From positions 95,277 through 159,276 of the forward strand of contig NW_026729177.1 of the NCBI RefSeq assembly GCF_030272615.1: a stretch of 64,000 nt of DNA, in the 5' to 3' direction. The DNA is from Cryptomeria japonica (taxonomy: Eukaryota; Streptophyta; Pinopsida; Cupressales; Cupressaceae). Below the pieces are notes generated by a model. The model ran no database searches, had not been told where the DNA came from, and saw only the letters and a list, made by a program, of their open reading frames with translations. Of this stretch, positions 24,327-35,799 are shown piece after piece; positions within the stretch are counted from its first letter, which is position 1; each line of letters starts with the position of its first letter. Position numbers and translations under genes: made by a program.

Positions 24327-25410
24327 TGTTGGCATTTTTGATGTTTATGTTGTGATTGTCATTGATGGACACACACTTGTATTGAGATCCCCTTTATATG
24401 TATGAGCTTGTGCTCAACCGGTATTTGTTGCAACCGATATGTTGTATACTAGTCTCTAGACTAGTGATTTTGCAGAATGTGTTTCCCAGTCTAAAGCAGC
24501 ATGTTGACCCCAAGCGGTTTGTAGATCCCAAGCGGTACAAGGGAGCAAAGAGGCACAACACATTCTTACCAGTCTTCATTTTTGACAAACTAGCAACCGG
24601 TATTTTGTAGGAACCGGTAATACTCTGTGATGAGTTACCAATACACCGATTGTTTGATGATGCCAACACATTGACAATGATTCTTGTGTCATGTTACTGA
24701 GTATGTCTAGATTCATTGAACCTAGGAAATCATAATGTAATCCTATTGGACCGACATGAAATCATATTCCTTTAAAAAGGACATCATGTCTAGGGTTTTA
24801 AGTTGTTGCTGAAAGGGTTAATGTTGAGCTAGGGTTTGAGGTGGAAGTTGAGTTGTTGTCAGAATGATCTTATCTGAGAAGATCAAGTTGTAACTATGAG
24901 AGAGAGAGAGAAGACTAAAGTAATGCTGGAATGCATTAGCTGTGAGCAATACTAGATCTAACCAAGTAGTTTGTGCTATTAGATAGATCAAACACTTGTT
25001 GATTACTCACATCTTTGACAATTCTGTAGCCCTTAACCGGGTAGGCCTCAAAGCCTTTGTAAAATCATCTAACAAGGTAGTCTTTAATCGAACTTATCTC
25101 CTAACAAAGATTGAGATTCCTAACAGGATCTATTCTGGTGAAGAACATCGTAAGACCTTAACCGGTCTGGTTTCTATTCTGCAAATAGTGACTTGTGAGT
25201 TCCATCTCACCGTGGTTTTTCCCAGTTTGGTTTCCATGTCAAATATCTTGTGTTATGGTTGCATTGCTTTTGTGGGTGAATGCTTTAATTGCATGTGTGG
25301 TAACCGGTTTGACTGTCAGACTGCTTTACTGGTTTATCTTTAGACTATGTAAGTGTTTTAGTGCAGTAATTTTTGGCATACTAATTCACCCCCCATCTTA
25401 GTATTCATCA
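24327..25410 (+). repeat. 5' LTR of element C
   Basis: It begins TGTTGGCATTTTTGATG and ends AGTATTCATCA, directly before the primer-binding site, with a length of 1084 bases. It is closely similar to 30152-31317. Internal features are a GA microsatellite near 24900, the phrase 'accgtggtttttcccagttt', and a C run before CATCTTAGTATTC. Confidence 0.92.
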
Positions 25411-25412
25411 AT

Positions 25413-25424
25413 TGGTATCAGAGC
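25413..25424 (+). promoter_or_regulatory. Primer-binding site of element C
   Basis: TGGTATCAGAGC, complementary to the 3' end of plant initiator tRNA-Met, lies two bases after the 5' LTR. Confidence 0.9.
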
Positions 25425-25448
25425 CTACCTTTCTATAAGTTTAACCAC

Positions 25449-26738
25449 TTGGAAAGAGATATGGGGGAATACACCTTGAGGGAACTTACTCAACGACTCA
25501 CTAAGTCTGAGCAAGCCTATGATGATCTTATGGTCAAATACAAGGCATCTCAAGCAAAAAGGAGAGAACATGCAAAGAGGCTAATGGAACTATCTAAAAG
25601 TAGTTCTGAAGATGAAGCTAACATGGAAGCCATGATTGCTGAAGTGAATAAGCTGAATGATTCAAACTCCAATCTGAGAAAGGAGTTGGAAGGACTGATT
25701 ATTTGGTTTAGTCAAGAGCTTGAGAACCAAAGAAAAGCTGAAGATCTGGTAAAGGACAGAGATCATGAAATCTCCAAGTTGAAACATGAGATTAGTGCAC
25801 TGACTGCTCACCTTCATGAGAGTAGAATGGAAAAAGAAGACATGCAAGGAGAACTGAACATTGCCATCTCTAAAAATGCAAGTCTAATGGAGACAAACAC
25901 TGCTATTTCCAAAGCACTCTTTGAGTCAAAGGAAATACTTGCTAAGTTTGGCAAAAGTACTGTCAAGCTAGAGCAAAAGCTTGAGTCATCTAGACCGGAA
26001 AAGAATACCAATGGTCTTGGTTTTTCTGGACATGAGGAAGGAGAATCCTCAGGAACAAATGCTGAAGCATCAAAGAAGCAACCAGCACTCAAAGGAAAAG
26101 GTAAGCAAAAATTCAAACCTATTTGCTTTAACTGTCTTAAAGAAGGACACACTGCCAATATATGTAGGAGAAAAGCCTACAATAATTTTCCTTATTTTAT
26201 CAACAATGTACCTAGATCCAACAAGTTCAATGGTCATTGTTATGCATGCAACAAGTTTGGGCATAGAGAATTTGAATATAGGTCTGTAATGGATAACATT
26301 GGAAGATATCCTCAGAGGACCCAAGGAACTAGTACTGAACCTTTTATGAACTAGAACCACAATCGGTTTAATGTCTTCAATCATCAGTCAAGAAACGGTG
26401 GCCATCAAGCAGCAACTGGATGGAGAGAAAGTTATATGATCTATCATGGTCATGGTCACACTGCTGCAACATGCAGAAGGAAGAATGGAAACATGTACAA
26501 TGGACCTTGGAGAGCACCTAGACTTGTTTGCTATCACTGCAACAAACTAGGTCACATTGCAAGATTCTGCAGAAGCAAAAAAAGTATATCTGATGATATA
26601 CTGGTCACTCAGGAAGGAGAAATAGATGTTGAAAAAGTTCAAGGAGACATGAAGAAAATATGGAAGAAGAAACTAATATTGTCAGAAAAGGAACTGGTTT
26701 CTGCACCTAGTGTGGAAATATTGGAACCGGCAAATTAA
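25449..26738 (+). pseudogene. Gag of element C (one in-frame stop)
   Basis: One frame of 430 codons is interrupted by a single TAG at 26352-26354. The first 180 residues are a long heptad-rich coiled coil (LTKSEQAYDDL, EVNKLNDSNSNLRKELEGL, KLKHEISALTAHL). Next come a Lys/Ser linker and CCHC zinc knuckles: CFNCLKEGHTANIC intact, CYACNKFGHREFEY with the last Cys replaced, and CYHCNKLGHIARFC intact; a fourth, with HGHGHTAATC, is degenerate. This multi-knuckle tail is typical of gag from SIRE-like copia elements (family knowledge). Gag packages the element RNA into cytoplasmic particles. It seems nearly intact compared with its neighbours. Confidence 0.85.
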
Positions 26739-27181
26739 GCCTCAAAGGCTTAGGGGGAGCAAATAGCAAAATGTTTTCGAACCCCTGGTTGACACCAGTA
26801 AAAGTCCTTAACCGGTATGCGATACCTGTTGCTTGGCAGAAGACCAAAAATGGTAAAAAGGCAAATTAGGGTTTACGCCCTAATAGAGGAGCATTAATGA
26901 CGATAGGTGAGAGACATGTATAAATGCATTTTTCAAATCATTTCTCACTATTTGTTTTCGAGTGAAGAAAAGTTTTCAAGTGCAGAGCAAAGAAAAGGCA
27001 ATTTGAGCTTAGATTTCAAGAAATTGGATAACCTTGAAAGAGATTCAAATCTAGTTTGCAAGTGGTAGTGGACAACACAAAGTGGTGATTTGGCATCCGA
27101 CAGAGAGTGAAGTGATGCAGAATCAGGAAGCCCTAAATTCGCGTTTGAAAGGTATTTTTCGTGTTCTTGAAATATTCTTCA

Positions 27182-29788
27182 ATGGCTTCCGCATCTCATA
27201 CCAGTTCAAGTACATCCATTGAGTTAGAAAGTTTCATTTAGAGGAAGTCCAAGTATAATGCTTTATCACAAGTTCCAGCTAGAGTCATAGTCAAAGAAGG
27301 AATTTTCGATTATATTGATTGCAAAATAGAAGACCTAGGGTCTTTAGCCATTCATACTCAGTTAGGTCTATTTTACGAAAAGGACAAAAGGATCAAACTG
27401 GAATTTAGTGTCATAGAGAAGAAGAAATTTCACAATGTAGTATATTTCCTAGAAGACTTCACAGAGGATCACATCAGGATCATCTTGAGTAGAGTCCATG
27501 GTGACAAGATGTACCTGGAGAGGATGCATGATATCATGCCTCAGGAAATTCATGCAGTCATTGGTTTCTACAACACAGGGGAAGTGCCAGCCCTGAGAAA
27601 AGTGAGCAAAATGGAAATGACCAAGCTCACTGGTTCAACAAGTGATTCACGGGGCATGACAGTCAATCCTATCAAGGAGGATCTAGTGAAATACACATGC
27701 ATGGTGATTGGATACAGAACATTCTTAGCCAACAGGATTAATTTTGTATCTGGTGCAGTGGTAAATGCCACTTACTGAATGATAAAAGAGGATGCATCTT
27801 TTGACTTATGCACCAACATGCAGAGGCAACTCCTACTAAATCTTAAGGCAATCGAGCAGGACAACTCACTGAGGTTTAAGTTTGGACAACTATTGGTAGG
27901 GTTGTTCTTTTATTTCCAAGGCTACTTTCCAGGTGTAGGAGATGTCCAATGGTCACCTGACCAACTGGTAACCAAGAAGATAAAGGAAAGCATGCAAGCC
28001 ATTGGAACCAGCTACCCTGAGGTACTGAACAAATACTTTGATGAGTTTAGAAGAAAGATGAGTCAGAGGGTAAGAATCTCAGGTGACATAGTGAAGAAAT
28101 ATGATGATGACATTTGTTTCACTATTTAGGTGGACAAATGTCTAATGGAGGCTGTTGAGCCTAGAATGGAGGAAGTGGAGCCTATGGGCTATGAAGTCAT
28201 GTTTGACATGCTGGAAGGGTATGCTTCAACCCTTATTGCCTCACCTCTTGATCCAAAGGCTAAGAGGACCGAAACCTACTTGGAGAGGATTGCACCAGTT
28301 GAAGAACCATCGGTAAAGAAAGGAAAAGAACTAACAGCTAAGAAAGCTAAGGCAGTGCCAACAGCATCGGCACCGGCTACCACTACAACTCCAAGAGTAA
28401 CCAAGCAGTCACCGGCAAAGAAGAAATCAGAGGTAACATAGACAAAAGTCTTCGGAAGGAAGAGGAAGAGAAAAGGAAGAAGGATGAAGATGAGAAACAG
28501 AAGAAAGAGGAAGAGGAGAAACGGAAAGATGAAGAAAAGAAGAAGCAAGAAGATGACAGGAAAAAGAAAGAAGAAGAGGATAAGGAAGAAAAGAGAAAGA
28601 AGGAAGAAGAGGAAAAGAAAAAGAAGGAAGAGGAAGAGAAGAAGAAGAAGGAAGAGGAAGAGAAGAAGAAGAAGGAAGAGGAAGAACAAAAGAAGAAGGA
28701 AGAGGAAGAGAAGAAGAAGAAGGAAGCGGAAGAGAAGAAGAAGAAGGAAGAGGAAGAACAAAAGAAGAAGGTAGAAGTAGAGCAGAAGTAGAAAGAAGAA
28801 GAAGACAAGAAGAAGATGGAAGAGGAAGAGAAGAAAAAGAGAGAAGAGAAAGAGAAGGAAGAGAAGGATAAGAAAAATAAGGAAGAAGCAGACAAGACAA
28901 TTGAAGCAATGAAGACCACACGGATGGAAACTCCTAAGGTAACCGGTAGCCAAGCCAAACCGGCTGATATCTCGAGCCCCATTGATCTCCAATCTGCAAG
29001 TGAGTCTAAGCTTATGCAGAGCATCAAGGTTGCCCAAGAGCACCTTGAAGGCATTTGCAGGAAAAGAGAACAAGATATTATTCAGGTGGTTGTAGACATG
29101 CTTACCGGTTTAATCCTCGGTACTAATCTTCCTGACACTGAATCATCACTAGCACAACTCAAACTTCTGTGTACTATAGTGGATGATTAGGTGCAGAGTT
29201 TAGAAGAATTAGCAGAGGCCAATGTAAAGAAAGAGCACCAAAAGGCTCTTAATGTTTCTCTAGTGAAGAAGTTAAATGAGCTTAGGACTAAATTGCTAAA
29301 GGATCAAAAGGACATAAGGAATGCCTTGGATGAGGGAAACTTGCTACTCAGCAAAATCTGTTAACCTCATCTATTCTATGATGATACACTAGCCAAGAAG
29401 CAACAGCTTCAAATAGACTTGCAGTCCTACTTGGGCACATTCAAGACTCCTTATGATTCCTTTGCAGCATATGGGCAAACCGTTCATCGGTTCCAGGTCT
29501 AGTCAGCCAAGATGGAGCAAGAGATTAGTACATGGTCTAGGGATTTGCAGGAGCTTCAACTGGTATTACTTCCATGACTACAAATTCTTTAGAAGTGTTA
29601 TCTGAACCAGGATGCCCTGACAGTCACACAGGAACTGAGCACAATAAATGCCATGGAGGAATAGGTATCCCAGATGTAGATAGAGAAGGAAGTGGCAACT
29701 TCCCTACTTGAGTCTTGGTCCCTATCCATGAAACAATTTTTGCAGGACTATAAAGTGGTTTTTGACAAGTATTATTCATTATTGTCAT
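27182..29788 (+). pseudogene. Unknown second ORF of element C in the position of pol
   Basis: ATG at 27182 (MASASHTSSSTS). The first 420 codons stay in one frame, with stops at about 27239, 27776, 28127 and 28439. The frame then shifts once near 28440-28450 and continues to a TAA at 29786-29788. The N-terminal 310 residues look globular (VIVKEGIFDY, FHNVVYFLEDF, LVKYTCMVIGYRTF, FGQLLVGLFFYFQGYFPGVG). A Thr/Pro/Lys linker follows, then about 150 residues of almost pure Lys and Glu (28450-28910), then a coiled-coil C-terminus (SLAQLKLL, LVKKLNELRTKLL). I do not recognise the protein and see no catalytic motif. Every stop is one C-to-T or G-to-A step from Gln, Trp or Arg. Confidence 0.65.
28450..28910 (+). 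repeat. Purine-only coding repeat (GAA/GAG/AAG) in the second ORF of C
   Basis: Near-perfect units of 'gaagaggaagagaagaagaa' about 30-36 bases long are tandemly repeated within the ORF, giving a Lys/Glu helix. The pyrimidine complement produces long Phe/Ser/Leu-rich ORFs on the minus strand that are not genes. Confidence 0.8.
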
Positions 29789-29839
29789 AAACTCTTTTAT
29801 ATATATGGAAACAAGGTTTTTCAGTGGTACTTTGTCATT

Positions 29840-30151
29840 GTTGGCAAAGGGGGAGAAGTATATCTAGTTTTTGGTTTTTGGTTTTAAAATTTTGATCTTC
29901 TGTCATATGGGGGAGAAGTATATCAGGGGGAGACGTATCTGTTTTGAAATTTTGATAAATGCTATGATATATGTTAGATGCTCTGACAATTATGCTCTAT
30001 ATGCAAAATTGCTATACACTGTGTTGATTAAGGGATAGTGTATATGTTTAGTGGGGGCAATTTTGTTAATGGCAAATTTTTTTGTTGTAAAACACTTAGA
30101 TGTCAAAATTTTATTTTCCTAAGTGTTGCCATCAATGCCAAAGGGAGAGAT
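29840..30151 (+). promoter_or_regulatory. Polypurine tract of element C, with upstream PPT-like copies
   Basis: CCAAAGGGAGAGAT directly precedes the 3' LTR at 30152 and is the functional candidate. Similar G-rich tracts lie upstream at about 29846 (GGCAAAGGGGGAGAAG), 29910 (GGGGGAGAAG), 29925 (CAGGGGGAGACG) and 30050 (GTGGGGGCAA). They suggest a duplicated priming region. Confidence 0.6.
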
Positions 30152-31317
30152 TGTTGGCATTTTTGATGTTTATGTTTTGATTGTCATTGATGGACACACA
30201 CTTGTATTGAGATCCCCTTTATATGTATGAGCTTGTGCTCAACCGGTATTTGTTGCAACCGGTATGTTGTATACTAGTCTCTAGACTAGTGATTTTGCAG
30301 AATGTGTTTCCCAGTCTAAAGCGGCATGTCGACTCCAAGCAGTTCATAGATCCCAAGCGGTATGAAGGAGCAAAGCAACACAACACATTCTTACCAGTCT
30401 TCATTTTTGACAAACTGGCAACTGGTATTTTGTAGGAACCGGTAATACTCTGTGATGAGTTATCAACCGACATTTTGTGATGAGTTACCAATCCACCGAT
30501 TGTTTGATGGTGCCGACACATTGACGGTGATTCTTGTGTCGTGTTACTGAGTATGTCTAGATTCATTGAATCTAGGAAATTGTAATGTAATCCTATTGGA
30601 CTGACATGAAATCAGATTCCTTTAAAAAGGACATCATGTCTAGGGTTTTAAGTTGTTTCTAAAAGGGTTAATGTTGAGCTAGGGTTTGAGGTGGAAGTTG
30701 AGTTGTTGTGAGAACGATCTTATCTAAGAAGATCAAGTTGTAACTATGAGAGAGAGAGAGAGAAGACTGAAGTAATGCTGGAATACATTAGCTGTGAGCA
30801 ATGTTGGATCTAACCAAGTAGTTTGTACTATTAGATAGATCAAACACTTGTTGATTACTCACATCTTTGACAAGTATATAGCCCTTAACTGGGTAGGCCT
30901 CAAAGCCTTTGTAAAATCCTCTAACAAGGTGGTTCACACATGTGAATCAAAAATCCTCTAACAAGGTAGTCTTTAATCGGACTTATCTCCTAACAGAGAT
31001 TGAGATTCCTAGCAAGATCTGTTCTGGTGAAGAACATTGTAAGACCTTAACCGGTCTGGTTTCTATTCTGCAGATAGTGACTTGTGAGTTCCATCTCACC
31101 GTGGTTTTTCCCAGTTGGGTTTCCATGTCAAATATCTTGTGTTATGGTTGCATTACTTTTCTGGGTGAATTCTTTATTTGCATTTTGGTTTGCATGTGTG
31201 GTAACCAGTTTGACTGTCAGACTACTTTACCGGTTTATCTTTAGACTGTGTAAGTGTTTTAGTGCAGTAATTTTTGGCATACTAATTCACCCCCCCCCCC
31301 CCTCTTAGTATTCATCA
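30152..31317 (+). repeat. 3' LTR of element C
   Basis: It begins TGTTGGCATTTTTG and ends ATTCATCA; length 1166 bases. Compared with the 5' LTR it carries two small internal tandem duplications, around 30455-30490 and around 30930-30960, and a longer C run (12 versus 6). These account for most of the length difference. Confidence 0.92.
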
Positions 31318-31331
31318 AATAACACAAATCA

Positions 31332-31914
31332 TTAATGATGAGCCTCCCTCTCAGTAAGGGATTCATTATCCACAACTCCAAGCTTGTCTTGGAAAACTAA
31401 AACTTTACTTTGGAGAGAGTCTTGGTGAGAATGTCAAATGTTTGATCATGAATGCAAATATATCTCAACTAAATAACTTTCCTCAATTCCATGTCTCTAA
31501 TGTAATGGTATTTTATCTCAACATGTTTTTTTATATCTTGAAACACTGGATTGACAAATAGCTTCACACAACTTTGATTGTCATAATGAATAGTAGTAGG
31601 CTCCAATGATTATCCAAATAAAGCTTCAAGGAGCTTCCAAAGCCATGTGTTTCTTCTCGAGTTGCTACACATGTTGCAATATATTATGCTTCTGTAGTGC
31701 TTAGGGCCACTCAAGACTTATTTCTAATACACCAAGAAATCATGGTTGGCCCCAAGCTAAAGCAACACCTAGAGGTTCTTGTCCTGTTAGTTAAACTCCT
31801 AGCTCAATCAAAATCAGAATAGCCTTGTAACTTCATAACTACCCCGGAAGTATATCTCAAGTCATATCCTACTATGCCACATAATTATCTCAAGATATGC
31901 TTTTCCTCAACTAG
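31332..31914 (-). pseudogene. Copia RNase H of element E
   Basis: The minus strand reads (K)HILR.LCGIVGYDLRY, LQGYSDFD, STTEAEYIATC, HYDNQSCVKL and IEIKYHYIRD, ending in LTEREAHH and a TAA at 31332-31334. These are the conserved RNase H blocks of copia polyproteins, which degrade the RNA strand during reverse transcription. The frame is broken by several stops. The 5' side stops at the LTR of element D (31915). Confidence 0.8.
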
Positions 31915-33416
31915 TGTTGGCATTTGGCATAACTGATACTACTGAGATGCTGCAGATGATGAAGGTGAAGGATGATGTTTGAACCGGTAGAAGTCAGATG
32001 ACTGATTTTTTGCTTAGATGACATGATCAGTTATTTGTGTTGTCATTGATGACAACCAATCAGTCACAATTTTTGTCAAATAATGTTTTTTAATGATTTG
32101 GTTTGTTATCTAAGAGATTTTATTTACCGAAAGATACGGTTTACCGACAGAGAACTGGAGACTATGAAATAAGTCTTTAAATGATAAAACATAGATATTT
32201 GGGTTGGATCAAATGATCGGCAATGTTTGGTGATTTGTGGTTTGGAACATAAGCTTTTATCATGGAAAGCAGTATTTTATCGGAACCACATCTTGTGATG
32301 ATTATCGGAAGGCATGTTTTGACTTTCTGAAGAGGTAACACGACACAATGCACGTGAAAGATTTGAAGAGTGTTTTGGAGTGATTTGTGGAGGAATTTCT
32401 TGGGAATGTGCAAAGTGCTTAGTGGAATGCGCTATGATACAGATTTGATTTCTATGGTGAGTTATGGTCAGCCAATGTTTCATATTACATTAAAATTTGT
32501 TGCAATAATCTGTATATTGATCTTTTATGATCTATGTTGTAATTCATGATGTAATTTAGGGTTTAGTGGCTGACCTAGTTGAGATAGCTATTTATGTTGA
32601 CATAATTGATATTCAATGTGTCAGTGGTCTTAGAGAATGTATTGAGTCATCCAAGTGAAGTGAGAAATCTGCCTGAGAGTTGCAGAGTGTTGTGTATAAC
32701 TGGATCTGATCAATGAAGCAGAAAATTGTTAAGTCACATATCATTTTCTTACTGTTGTTCCCTAACAGTTGCAGTAGGTCCTAATAGGCCTGATTCATTT
32801 AAGTCCCCTAATAGGGAAGCTCTAAAACAAAGTGGTAAATCCTCTCACGAGGTTGATCCTAACAAGTCATCAAGCTCTTAACCAGGATACTAGGCAAATT
32901 CTTTAACCAGGTGACTCCTAACAGGGTCTGCTCCTAACAAGGCATACTTCAAAAGAGTACAAATTATTGTGGGTACCAACTCCCATCGTGGTTTTTCCCT
33001 TTTGGGTTTCCACGTCAAAAATTTTGGTGTTCATGTGTGGAATGTTTCATGTGATGTTCTTATCTTATTTCATGCATTATTTATGATTACCAGTTATGAT
33101 AAGTTTACTGTTGTTTATTAGAGATGTGAAAGTGCTTACTGGTAATGTTAATGAGTTGATAGGTGAAGCATTCTGATCTAATAATAAGTTGATATATGTA
33201 AGTGTTGATCAGATATTAAGTTGGTAAATATTTTGATTGATAAGATTGCATAAGTGAGTTACAAATGTATGAGATCTGCTAAAAGAATTGTTTCATGTGT
33301 TAAATGATTTTCACATCTGTTGTAAATGGTATTTTGTTTTGAAGTTACAATTTTTTGTTAATATTGATTCACCCCACCCCCCTCTCAGTATTAACCAGAT
33401 CCTCATAAGATTAATA
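31915..33416 (+). repeat. 5' LTR of element D
   Basis: It begins TGTTGGCATTTGGCATAAC, the same as at 37548. The end is placed directly before AATTGGTATCAG, where it reads GATTAATA (an ancestral CA would have become TA). The pattern 'gattcaccccacccccctct' lies 40 bases before the end. The alternative end is TTAACCA at 33397. Confidence 0.75.
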
Positions 33417-33418
33417 AT

Positions 33419-33430
33419 TGGTATCAGATC
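33419..33430 (+). promoter_or_regulatory. Primer-binding site of element D
   Basis: TGGTATCAGATC, one mismatch from the initiator tRNA-Met complement seen at 25413. Confidence 0.75.
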
Positions 33431-33493
33431 TTTGGTCCTCTATGTGAAGAAAGCCCAACCGCTTGAGGAAAATATTCTGACTAAGTCAAGATG

Positions 33494-34497
33494 ATAAGAA
33501 AGAGGGTCCTAAGTTCAACAAGGACAACTACAAGATCTAGAGGGACAAGAGGAAGATCTACATTAAAGGTCTTGGTAGAAAATATTGGAAACATGTGGGA
33601 CACAGATATGTTGCTCCTAATACCACTCCCTTGACATTGGATGAACTTAAAGAGCAGCAAGAGATCAAGCAAGTTCTAGAAGTTATTATAAGTACCTTAT
33701 CTGATTTTGAATATATTTATGTTCAAGGAATGGAGAAAACACATGAGGTTTGGGAAAAGTGAGAGACAATCTATGGAGGAGATGAGCATGAACAAAGAGC
33801 CAAAGAGGAAATCTTGAGAGGAAAGTTTGACGACATGAGAATGCAAGAAGGAGAAAACATAGCACAGTATGGTCAAAGAATCAAAGAAGTTGTTGGTGGA
33901 ATAAAAAGTGTTGGTGACAAAATAGAAGATGATGGAATAGTGAATAAGATTCTTAGAACTCTTCAACCTCAATATGCTATAAGGGTATCCACTATCCAAG
34001 AACTAAGATCTATTTCAAAGGATAAGGTAATTGTTGATTCATTGATTGGTAAGCTTACAAATTTTGAGTTAATTAGTTTTGACAATAGTTTGACAAAATC
34101 TTTTGAGTTTGCCTTTAAATCTTTTGTTACCGGTTCATTTTCTAGAAAAGGAAAAGATATATATCAAAATCATGAGTGTAGGGTAAGGCATGGAAGTAAC
34201 CGAGAGAGTGAAGACACTGAAGATCAAGTGATGGAACTTGAAGCATTGCTAGCTAAAAGATTCCCAAGAGGCATTGTTAAATATAAAGGAGAACTACCTT
34301 TGAAGTGTTTCTCTTGTAAATAAATTGGTCATATTGTTGCTAACTATCCTAACAGCAATAAGAAAGAAAAGTTTAGAAGATTCAAAGGAAAGGGCAAGAA
34401 ACATTGTTATGTTGCAATAGATGAAGGTGTGATCGATGAGGAGTCTGAAGATGAGGAGGACAATAAAGAAATTGTGTTTGTAGTCGTAAAGGAGTAA
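33494..34497 (+). pseudogene. Copia gag of element D
   Basis: The copia gag domain is recognisable (KEEILRGKFDDMRM, GENIAQYGQRIKEVV, ILRTLQPQYAIRVSTIQEL). A zinc knuckle CFSCK.IGHIVANY follows, where a stop interrupts and the final Cys is Tyr. An acidic stretch (DEESEDEEDN) comes before the protease. Stops occur at about 33538, 33760, 34321 and 34495. Gag forms the particle around the element RNA. Confidence 0.8.
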
Positions 34498-35690
34498 CTG
34501 TTTGATGAAAAGGAACTAGTATCTCATATAAAGAACAATGATGAGTGGATTATAGACAATCTCTTCTCATGCCACATGACCGGAGACAAGAGTAAGTTCC
34601 TAACTCTTAATGAATTTGATGGAGGTGTTGTTAGATTTGGGAATGACTCTCCTTGCATGGTGAAAGGTAAAGGTTCTATCTCACTAAATGGGAAGAGTAA
34701 TGTTGATGATGTATTTTGGGTTGATAGTTTAAAGCACAATCTATTAAGTGTTGGTCAACTCAATAACAAAGGATATCTACTTGAGTTTAAAAATGGAATC
34801 TACAGAATTCTTGGAGCAAATTGTGAATTGATTGCTACCGGGAAGCAAACTAGAGGTAACTTATTTTATTTGAATAGTAATATCAATAATTGTCTAGTTG
34901 CTAGAATTCAAGATAGTTGGTTGTGGCATAAAAGGTGTTGTCATGTCAATTTTGATAATTTTGTTAAAATAAGTAAGTCAAATATTGTAAGAGGATTGCC
35001 ACAAATTAACAAACCAGACAATGTAATATGCAAAGACTATAAAATGGGTAAGAAGACCTCTATTTCTTTCAAGTGCAAGAGTTATTCATCTAAGAATGTT
35101 TTGGAATTAGTACATATTGGTCTTTGTGGCCCCATGAGAACAAAGAGTTATTTTGGAGATAGGTATTTTATGCTTTTCATTGATGATTATTCTAAAATGA
35201 TGTGGGTGGAATTTCTGAAGGAGAAATCAGAAGAATTCAATAAATTTAAAATATTCAAATCTTTGGTTGAGAACAAAACTGGTAAAAATTTGAAGTGTTT
35301 AAGATTAGACCAGGGAGGAGAATTCACATCTGATGAATTTGTCAACTATTGTGATGAATAGGGTATAAAGTGACAGATGTCTACTCCAAGAACACCACAA
35401 CTATATACACTTTAAATTGTGTACTAGTAAAGAAAGGAAACAACAAGAAATCCTATGAGCTATGGTATGGTAAAACACCTTGTGTAAGTTATTTCAAAAA
35501 TTTTGGTAGTCAGTGTTTTATTAAGAAAGATAACTACACTAGAAAGTTTGATGGTAAATCTAATGAAGGAATATTAATTGGGTACTCTACTAAGAGTAAG
35601 GCATATAAATGCTATAATAAGAGAACTAAGAAAATTATTGAAAGTGCTAATGTGAAGGTAGATGATCTATCTGGTAAGTCTTAAGGCACA
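34498..35690 (+). pseudogene. Copia protease and integrase of element D
   Basis: The protease site that should read D-S/T-G is WIIDNLFSCHMTG, so the catalytic triplet is altered. The GAG-pre-integrase HHCC region has WLWHKR and HVNFDNF, and then ICKDYKMGK with the last Cys lost. In the integrase core FIDDYSKMMWV and RLDQGGEF keep the two Asp, but the block holding the third acidic residue is deleted around 35390-35410 (STPRTPQ runs straight into unrelated residues). A downstream part near 35440-35690 has YELWYGKTP and the ILIGYSTKSKAYK block. Confidence 0.8.
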
Positions 35691-35799
35691 AGCAATTTTG
35701 AACGTGAAAAGAACGATGAGAAACTTGTGATCATTGAACCTGAAGCTCAGAACAATGGAGAATTGACATGCAGAATTAGGTGCTCAACGAGTAAAAAAT

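Larger units (their letters stand above)
24322..31322 (+). mobile_element. Non-autonomous copia-type LTR retrotransposon C (TSD AATAA)
   Basis: The element spans 24327-31317 (6991 bases) and is bounded by AATAA on both sides (24322-24326 and 31318-31322). It has two related LTRs, a tRNA-Met primer-binding site, a gag gene and a polypurine tract. No protease, integrase, RT or RNase H motif is found. The place of pol is taken by an unrecognised ORF of about 870 codons with a Lys/Glu-rich segment. It must have used proteins supplied by another element. It is inserted in the 3' part of element E. The structure is certain; the class name (TR-GAG/LARD-like) is interpretation. Confidence 0.92.

Noticed and set aside
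24396-24669. ORFs on both strands within the LTRs of element C
   Set aside because: Both LTR copies show them with differing breaks; LTRs of this group do not encode proteins.
28484-28774. Plus-strand Arg/Lys-rich ORF
   Set aside because: It is another frame of the same purine repeat; the Lys/Glu frame continues into the downstream coiled coil and is preferred.
28276-29073. Long minus-strand ORFs rich in Phe, Leu and Ser
   Set aside because: They are the complement of the purine-only Lys/Glu repeat in element C; composition explains them fully.
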